Shown here in pieces: positions 57,545 to 64,000 of a DNA stretch of 64,000 nt. Made by a program: the position numbers and the translations under genes. The stretch comes from Aegilops tauschii subsp. strangulata. Taxonomy: Eukaryota > Streptophyta > Magnoliopsida > Poales > Poaceae. Every line of letters begins with the position of its first letter. Positions within the stretch are counted from its first letter, which is position 1. Under the pieces are notes generated by a model. It saw only the letters and a list, made by a program, of their open reading frames with translations. It had not been told where the DNA came from and did no database searches. The stretch lies in the NCBI RefSeq assembly GCF_002575655.3, contig NC_053040.3, positions 359,164,267 through 359,228,266 of the forward strand, in the 5' to 3' direction.

Positions 57545-57835
57545 TATTAAGTGACGCAAAACGTAAGCAGACACGGAAGAGTGCGACCTCTCTTGCGGAC
57601 CCGTGTAGTCCTCAAGGTCATCTGCTCAGTTGATGATGGTAATGCAGTTGTCGTGGCTGTCGGCGGCGGGAAGAAGATCTGAGGCGGCGAAAGACAGTCT
57701 GGAGAGCGGATCCCTGCTGTGGTGAACCCTTCCGTCGTTGGAGCAGCTGAGCTGGGGTGGAACACAGCGCCGCAGGAGCAGTACAAGCCACACAAGGTTT
57801 TCTTTGACACATATCTGTAACAGAAGTAATTGAGT
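57545..57835 (-). CDS. Cargo gene exon-like segment (first of a diverged pair)
   Basis: The minus strand contains a segment with CFAASDLLPAADSHDNCITI-type sequence and an upstream Ser/Asn-rich part. The plus-strand DNA around 57650-57760 (GGAAGAAGATCT, GTTGGAGCAGCT) matches, with many differences, the segment at 58650-58760. The two are probably old duplicates of one exon. Reading frame and ends are uncertain. Confidence 0.3.
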
Positions 57836-57837
57836 AA

Positions 57838-58265
57838 GGGCTTGTTTGAATTTGAGGATTCTAACAATGCAGGGATAGGAAATAGACAGGAATAGGATAG
57901 GAATGCACGTGCAAAACAAAGAATTTAAAAACACAGGATTTCTGCCAATCTGGGTGTTTGATTCACAACAATTGGAAGATCACAGGATGCAAAAAAGCAT
58001 GGTGAGATTAAGTCAAACCACAAGAAAATGTACGGTTATAATGCTATTATGCTACTATCTCTTAGTCTTGTGCTTGATGAATAGGAATATGAAAAGGAGG
58101 AGAAGTGGAAATTAGAATTCCTACAGTTTTTCTTTCAAGGAGACACTAAAGGAACAAATCCTACAGTTTTCCTTTGCTCCATTCCTTTGCACCAAATTCA
58201 TGAAAAGTAGTACCATAGGAAACTTTCCAATTCCGATGTTTTTCATTCACTTTTCCTTTCAAGCA
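57838..58265. mobile_element. MITE-like insertion (GGGCTTGTTTGAAT start)
   Basis: Starts GGGCTTGTTTGAATTTGAGG and ends TTTCCTTTCAAGCACT, which is a weak inverted match to the start. Its vocabulary (TTCCTATnCC, TAGGAAA, CCTACAG) is that of the element at 62307-62584, the other member here. Adjacent triplets do not give a clear TSD. Confidence 0.45.
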
Positions 58266-58589
58266 CTGGCGATTCTAGTAGGCAGGCTTGAGCAAGGAAA
58301 ATCCTACACTAAAAAAATGTTTTTGTGCTACTTCTATTACTTTGGACCCAGGCCACTGCCATACTAGCTCAACTCCCAGGCCCATCGACAAATGCACAGC
58401 TCAAACGCGCAGAGATAAATAATGATGGCGTTCATGAGAGTCCATCACGGATAGCTAAGTTGCCTGGTACCTCACTACTTGTCATATAGTAGGATAAAAT
58501 AATCGTATTTCCCGTTACTACGAGTGCTCAGTGGACAATATATATAACATGTAGAGTAAAAAAAAGATGCAACAAGTGTACAACCTCTT

Positions 58590-58800
58590 TGGCGAAGCCA
58601 TGTCGATCTCAGCGTGATTGGGTTGGTCGGTGAGGATGCTCCGGCTGACTTTGCTGTCGGAGGAGGGGAAGAAGATCTTAGGCGTCTGGAGATGGAGCCC
58701 GAGGTACTGCTCCGTTGTGATGGAGGGTTTCGTCGTTGGAGCAGCTCCGGTGAGTTGTACGACGCCGAGGCTGAAGCGGGACAAGAGAGACAATGAACAA
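58590..58800 (-). CDS. Cargo gene exon-like segment (second of a diverged pair)
   Basis: The minus strand reads LLSRFSLGVVQLTGAAPTTK with a following KIFFPSSDSKVSRSILT. Compare 57640-57830. No start or splice sites can be fixed with confidence, and the family is not recognised. Confidence 0.3.
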
Positions 58801-58901
58801 CGTTAACCTGAGTGGAATTCTAATAGCATCTCCAATACATGACGTAAAATACATAACCACAAAGTGCTAGATGTAAAATACATCAGCCGCTCATCTCTGA
58901 A

Positions 58902-59015
58902 CTTAACTGTCGAAACTGAATTTAACTGTCGAAACTGAACTTAACTGTCGAAACTGAACTTAACTGTCGAAACTGAATTTTGCTGTCGAAACTGAATTTT
59001 GCTGTCGAAACTGAA
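58902..59015. repeat. 19-bp tandem repeat, six units
   Basis: Unit CTTAACTGTCGAAACTGAA; six copies of 19 bp, the last two with TTTTGCTG in place of CTTAACTG. Exact period and no gaps indicate recent expansion. Confidence 0.9.
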
Positions 59016-59039
59016 CGCACTAGCAAGGTGAGTCTACAC

Positions 59040-60200
59040 GTCGGTCGACTGACTTTTTCATCTCTGATCAGTCGATTTTGCAGCCGTTGGATACGAAATC
59101 AAGGGACTGCGGTTCATCTTCAACCTCCACCCCCCTGAGCCGCCAGCCACCACCGGCCAAACAGCAGCCCCCCGCCGCCCGCGGCCGGCGGTGCGCCGCC
59201 CCGCCCGCCACGAAAAGACTCCCCACCGCCGGTCCACCACCGCCCCGGCCATCCCTCTAGGCCCACGCGTGCCGAGCTTTTTCTCCGGCGATCCCCACGC
59301 CACCGCCCCGCCAACGCCCCGCCACCACCGGCGACCACCGCCCCCATCCTGAACCCTAAGATAGATAGTGGGGTACCTCTCCGGCGAGCCCCCTCCCCGC
59401 TGCGGCTGGTTCTTCCTTCACCCCGGCGAGCCCCCCCACCCCCTGAAAATCGACAGACCCAAAAGTCAATTCAGTCGACTGAAGTGTAGCTAAATCGGAG
59501 CAGCATCGCAAGCAAGAGCAAGAGTGAGAGCAGCAGCGCGAGCAAGAGCAATAGCAAGAGCAGACCAGGCAGGGGACCGAGAGCAAGAGCAGAGCAGCAG
59601 CGTGAGCGAGAGCTAAAGCAACAACAACTCCTACTGATGTGGACGTCGCCGCCGAGGGAGCGACGCTGTGGAGGAAGTGGCCGGCGACGCCACCATGGAT
59701 GGAGCCGCGCCGTGTCGGCTCGGGACCGAGCGCCGGCAGCACCGTGAGATCGAATCAAGAAGAAAATGCGGCGATTAGTGTACAACCTCTTTGGTGGCGC
59801 CGATTAGGCCGCAGCTTCATCCGAGGAAACGGTGATGATGATGCTCTTCCGGTGGTGCAGGTGAAGACGGCGGTGTGGGAATGGAGGTGGCGCGAAAGAC
59901 GAGGGGAACGTCGGGGCAGCTCCTTGGGGGTGGAGGACGGGGTGGCTGAACCGGCGGGACGATGAGATCGACGACGGATCCTCATCTGGTACGGTGGATG
60001 AGGGACATCGAGGTGTTGCTGTGGACGACGTCGTCGGGGAAGAGGCTCCAGCTGGGTGGCGGACGGAGCAGGGTGTGGGGTTTCGTCGCGGGTTTTCACG
60101 GCCTCGGTGTACGAATGGGTGGGCGGATGGGATGGCAGTGGGGAACCATGGCTTAGTGACGCACTTGTCCGAAATGTGGGGTAAGTTACGAAAGTACCCC
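59040..60200 (-). promoter_or_regulatory. GC-rich 5' region of the cargo gene
   Basis: Strongly GC-rich, with many CCGCC and GGCG tracts, dense CpGs and an AGCAAGAGCAAGAG-type 6-12 bp repeat at 59500-59630. A third diverged copy of the TACAACCTCTTTGG(C/T)G exon border (59780-59795; compare 58579-58592) occurs here. I interpret it as the first exon and 5' UTR of the minus-strand cargo gene, with its promoter around 60100-60480. Several open frames on both strands overlap one another, so no single product is called. Confidence 0.35.
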
Positions 60201-60556
60201 CACCGATTTGAGGCGGTTATTTCGGTTCAGGGGTACCACGGGCATTTCGTGTGTCGGGATTTCACAGGAGGTGGGAGTTTTCACGCGCGTTGTAATTTCG
60301 AAATAGCAAGGCGCGGGTTGAGATGGAGGGAGTTGTCGGAGCACAACGAGACAAAGATATATCTTAAATATCTCGGGCTAACAAGGCGCGGGTTGAAGAG
60401 GCGGGAGTTTCGCAGCACGATAGACAGAGACGCTAGCTTGAATTTTCGGCATAACAAGGCGCGGCTTGAAATTTCAGAAGAACAAGCTTAACGTGTACCC
60501 AAAAAAAGACAATTTGCACCTCAACACGCACAACACACACACAAACACCATTTATA

Positions 60557-62753
60557 CTAGAGTAAGGTACACGTGCATTGCACGCATGAGATTTGGCAAC
60601 CAAATTATGAATAAATACCACATTATAACATGCAAGCTTTGAGTCATATATGCATGATGTAGATGTTCGTTTAATTCTTATAATTCATTTCATTCAAAAT
60701 CATCTAGTTTTTATAAGAAAGCTAATCTATTTTAAGATTCATGGAATTGTGCGCTGTAAGACATAAAGTAAAAACAAATAATGGCAAATCATGTAGAAAA
60801 ACATTTGGGCAATTCTGATACGGAAGATTCTAGAACAAATAAGAAGTGCTTGTGTTTTGATGTTTGTGCATTATGCTTAAGTTCAACCATGGAGTCTTCT
60901 AGATTATACATGTGGCGAAATCTGGTGGAATCTAGATGATATCCAACGGCTAGTAGTGCTCAAATTTGCCATCTTTGGACCATCGGATTCGCCTCATCCA
61001 ACGACCATCTTTCATAGTTAAAGTTACCCGCACACAATATAAAAAAATTATAAAATATAATATATATATATAGGGGTATAGATATAGATATGTGATGCGA
61101 AAGCCGCCCAGCATCTCCAATTAGAATATTGTGTCCATGCACGGATGCGATGTGGCCAAATGATGTCTGCCATCGGTATCTCAAATTCAAATCAGTCTGA
61201 CCTTGTTCAATGTGTATACATTACAACATGCTCGTTTCCAAACCACACCGCGCGGATCTCCGTTATATTCATGCATGCATGGGTTTCAAACATCAGGATC
61301 TCTTATTCAAATATTTGAATTCAACTTTACATTGATTATGACCTCACCTATTCTTTTACACCCACACAGTAGTCTTCTCTTTTATAATTGTACCACTAAC
61401 TTTCTCTCGTGCATGCATGCACACACACTACCAGTCGGCATTATCCATCGCACGCATACAATCTCTTTCTTCAGGTCGGTCTCCCATGAAGGCACACACC
61501 CACACACATCCCCCTCTCCATCATATCGGGCATTCTTTATCTCTCACGCGTGCATGCGCAATGATCGATGTTCCTCTATGTATGTGTGTATATAGCTAGG
61601 TCTTTCATAGTTTTCCACACAAACCGATCAATCGATATATCCAGTGAGGTCTCACCCTCTTTCCCACGTCCACATCGATCAATCTATACCTCTCTATATA
61701 GGATTAACATATATAGCTAATACACCCACATTAATTATATATCCACCGTCCCCCTCTCATCATCCATGCCTTCCACTTCATCTCTCAGACGCGTGCACAA
61801 TGGCGAAGACAGGGGGCAGCAAGGGCCCTGCCCCCTCCCCCCCTAACATCACTATATATCGAGGCTAATATGAATGTGATCATTAGACAATTGCTGCTAA
61901 AAATGGTTTAAGTTCATGTATTGACCCTCCTCGTAAAGGATTAGCAATGCTTGGCCCCCTAGCTCATTTATTTTTCATGGCTCCGCCACTACGCGCAACA
62001 ACGCACGTGTTCGCCCCCTCTCTCTAAATATCGATCTCGCACTTGTGCATTCCTTCATAGTCTCCCTCCACTCGGCCCCTCGCACCATCTTCTAGCCCCC
62101 CACCGGATTTTGCCACATGTACAATCTAGCAAACTCCATGGTTGAACTTAAGCATAATGCACAAACCTCAAAACAACAGTGGTTCTCTTTTGTTCTAGAA
62201 TCTTCCGTATCATAACTGCCCAAACTTTTTTTCTAGTTGAATTGCCATTATTTGTTTTTACTTTATGCTTTACAACGCACAATTCCATGAATCATAAAAT
62301 AGATTAAGGGCTTCTTTGATTCAAAGGATTCTCAAAGGAATTTTGGAGGATTCTAATCATTAGGAATTTTTCCTATCTTGGTTGTTTGATTCGTAGGGTT
62401 GTAAACCATAGGAATTTTTCCATATGATTCATTTGCACTAGATTTCATAGGAAACATCCCATCCACTCAAACCTCTTTGAAAGAATTCTGCGTTTTTTCT
62501 ATGCACAATCAAACACTCGTACAATCCTGTAGGATTCAAGACGACATTCCACTATAATCCCATGTTTTTCCTATTCCCGCGTTCTTAGCTTTTTTATAAA
62601 AACTAATTGATTTTGAATGAGATGAACTATAAGAATTAAACGAAGGGCTACATCAGGCATATATGACTCAGAGCTTACATGCTATAGTGTGGTATTTATT
62701 CATAATTTGGTTGCAAAATCTGATGCGTGCAATGCACGTGTACCTTACTAGTA
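60557..62753. mobile_element. Long inverted-repeat (foldback-like) DNA element
   Basis: The left arm (60557 to about 60940) and the right arm (about 62090-62753, less an inserted MITE) are inverted copies for about 385 bp. The outermost part is AGTAAGGTACACGTGCATTG on the left and its complement on the right. Inside each arm lie matching segments (CTTCCGTATCA/TGATACGGAAG; TTCAACCATGGAGT/ACTCCATGGTTGAA). The spacer (60941-62089) has no gene; a stretch CATGCATGC and CACACACAC is scattered in it. A TSD could not be fixed because the ends read TACTAGAGTAAGG and CCTTACTAGTACT. The class is unresolved. Confidence 0.75.
62307..62584. mobile_element. MITE inserted in the right arm of the foldback element
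   Basis: The right arm of the inverted repeat is interrupted here; the intact left arm shows what the empty site looked like (TAATCTA after removal). The triplet TTA flanks it at 62304-62306 and 62585-62587. Starts AGGGCTTCTTTGATTCAAAG. The far end has only a weak inverted match, so the TIRs are degenerate. Harbinger-like by TSD. Confidence 0.7.
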
Positions 62754-63440
62754 CTTCGAGTATGTGCAAAACACGTAAATTAGAATACCAATGGCACGCT
62801 ACACAGTGTCTCTCTTACAGTTCATGAAGCCACGTGGCACATGTGGAGGCGTTGTCGTGACCTCCTTGTGTGGATTGATCACAGTGACGTGCTGCTGGTT
62901 CCAGAAGAATGTACTCGTCCTCCCTGAGCCATACTGGCGGTACATGCACGAACCGAAGATGTGCACGCACGCCACGCACGCACTCATTCCCTCGCACGCA
63001 CACGCGGGTACACGGGCGGACGCAATTTTGTACCAAGATCCACCCCATGTGATAATTTGACGCATGCAAAGTCGTTCACTTCATTGATGGTCAATTAATA
63101 CAGCGCATGCAAATTGAGTGGACGTGAGGGCGGAAGAAAGACATTATTACTCCACTACGCGCATGTGAGTAGTTAAACCGTGGGTTGCTAGTAGTACTTC
63201 CATTGGTCTCCTTCGTATTTTGTGCCAATTTTTGACAGTAACATAATATTTACGCATTTGAGCAGTGTAGTACTTAAATTTATGTTCCGCTAAACTCATC
63301 GGGAGCCGTTTCAGGCCTCGAAACCAAAACCATCAATTAATCTTTACCTTGTTCCCATCACATTCGAAAGCCTGCTCACACCTACTAGTACGTACCAAAC
63401 CTGAACGTGTTCCCACTATGCAGGTATTAGTACTAGTGCT
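62754..63440. other. Upstream region of the right-edge gene
   Basis: No complete element recognised. Overlapping antisense frames at 62791-63069 have no domain and are rejected. Contains a CACGCACGC-rich stretch (62960-63010). Confidence 0.35.
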
Positions 63441-63450
63441 AGTACTTAGG

Positions 63451-63462
63451 TTATAAAAAGGG
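63451..63462 (+). promoter_or_regulatory. TATA box of the right-edge gene
   Basis: GTTATAAAAAGG lies about 75 bp upstream of the ATG at 63531. The 5' UTR between them (CTACCTTTCCTCCTAAT) is C/T-rich as is typical of grass genes. Confidence 0.65.
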
Positions 63463-63530
63463 GAACTACCTAACCGAAAATTACTCTACCTTTCCTCCTA
63501 ATAAGTGCTTCTTCTTCGTCCGTCGTTGCC

Positions 63531-64000
63531 ATGGCCGGTGAGCAGAGCTCTAGGTCGAGAACTACTTGTAACAAGGGAGCGGCAACCAAGGCTGCGGAAA
63601 AAAAGAGAGGGCTCGCCGCCACGCAGAGACCTCGAAAGATCTCTCACGGGCAGGCGATGGCTCCCAGGAGCGCCCTAGCCGCGGAGGCGAACATGCCGAG
63701 CCGGCGGAGCTGGAGTCGTTATCCCTCGACGGCATGCCCGATCAGCTCAATAAGGAGAAGGAGTTCATCCAAGGCTTGATGGAGTTGCTGAAGGAGAGCC
63801 TCGACGACATGCCCGCTGAGCTCAATCAGCAGGGGGAGTTGACCGCCGGCTTGGTGATGCTGCTGAAGAAGAGCATTGCCTCGGAGAAGAAGGCGACCGG
63901 CGAAATCCTGCGACTTCAGGAGGACAAGGCGAAGCTCTGCCACGAGATCGACCTGTTGAAGGAGAAGAACGCCGGCTGGAAGAAGCTGCATGAGAATAGT
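63531..64000 (+). CDS. Partial coiled-coil protein gene, 5' end, runs off window
   Basis: The ATG is in a good context (GCCATGGCC) with a TATA box about 75 bp upstream. Product start MAGEQSSRSRTTCNKGAATK, basic and Ser/Ala/Lys-rich. From about 63700 the sensible protein is in another frame: ELESLSLDGMPDQLNKEKEF, then LMELLKESLDDMPAELNQQG and a Lys/Glu/Leu coiled coil to the edge (IASEKKATGEILRLQEDKAK ...). The motif D/N-M-P-x-x-L recurs as NMP, DGMPDQL and DDMPAEL, suggesting a short repeat of about 30 residues. The ATG-initiated frame stays open to 63779 but loses this pattern. A 5-bp excess near 63695-63705 would account for the break (see findings). Family not recognised. Confidence 0.6.

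Larger units (their letters stand above)
52523..60480. mobile_element. CACTA element with gene cargo; right end not seen
   Basis: Left terminus CACTACAAAAAAATACACTT at 52523, with the next 30 bp resembling the end at 6996 (reverse complement). Next come about 1.2 kb of GGCCCGT/GGCCCAT subterminal repeats (52950-53815) and then a minus-strand, multi-exon gene-like region (54098-60160). No transposase frame is visible. I could not find an inverted ...TTTTTTGTAGTG end, and the gypsy LTR sequence does not resume in the window. The element may be truncated near 60480 or may continue past the window; the end given is a guess. Confidence 0.65.

Noticed and set aside
62791..63069. Overlapping frames upstream of the edge gene
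   Set aside because: Open on both strands with no domain; probably promoter-side sequence.
1..64000. tRNA or rRNA genes
   Set aside because: No cloverleaf-type A/B box pairs or rRNA sequence were noticed; the only tRNA-related matches are retroelement primer sites. A tRNA scan would be decisive.

Overview
The window looks like intergenic DNA from a large grass genome, almost certainly Triticeae (wheat, barley, rye or Aegilops). The reasons are LTRs of the BARE1/WIS/Angela type (ends TGTTGGAAATATGCC and ACTTCC/CCAACA, Met-tRNA primer site), CACTA elements with GTAGCGC and GGCCCGT subterminal repeats, Stowaway and Tourist-type MITEs, and compact GC-rich grass genes. Family names were recalled from memory, not searched; structural calls (terminal repeats, target-site duplications or TSDs, splice sites, stops) were read from the sequence.

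Layout. 1-6996: a CACTA remnant broken by one gypsy-like LTR (1-1648) and two solo LTRs of one copia-like family (2341-4074 and 5153-6887). 6997-13640: decayed repeats, a LINE tail and a Mutator-like element with long inverted repeats and an 11-bp direct duplication (12070-12929). 13717-15391, minus: an apparently intact three-exon ALMT-type anion channel gene, the clearest host gene here, followed on its promoter side by two Tourist/Harbinger MITEs (15998-16278, 17241-17558). 18205-33230: a four-level nest. A poly(A) retroposon (TSD TAAACATATTG) holds a CACTA element (TSD GAA), which holds a composite Angela-like copia insertion with three LTRs (outer TSD GCTGA). The CACTA carries an uninterrupted four-exon, B3-like gene and a second gene split by the copia insertion.

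33241-45747: a PIF/Harbinger ORF1-like pseudogene with a minisatellite in its intron, a gypsy LTR with primer site, MITEs, a 5'-truncated LINE and several stretches where nothing is recognised. 45748-52522: a gypsy-like, probably non-autonomous element whose only long ORF is not a recognisable gag-pol; its 3' LTR is cut by a third CACTA element starting at 52523. That CACTA carries a minus-strand multi-exon gene with a tandemly amplified acidic exon and a terminal coiled-coil exon with a nonsense codon. 60557-62753: a long inverted-repeat (foldback-like) element with a MITE inserted in one arm. 63531 to the right edge: the 5' end of a second host-like gene, with a TATA box and a coiled-coil product, apparently interrupted by a 5-bp frameshift.

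The genes do not form a pathway. The two host-like genes (ALMT and the edge gene) sit in roughly 48 kb of mostly transposon-derived DNA. The most unusual content is the gene cargo of the CACTA elements and the layered insertion history, which can be ordered by intact TSDs.
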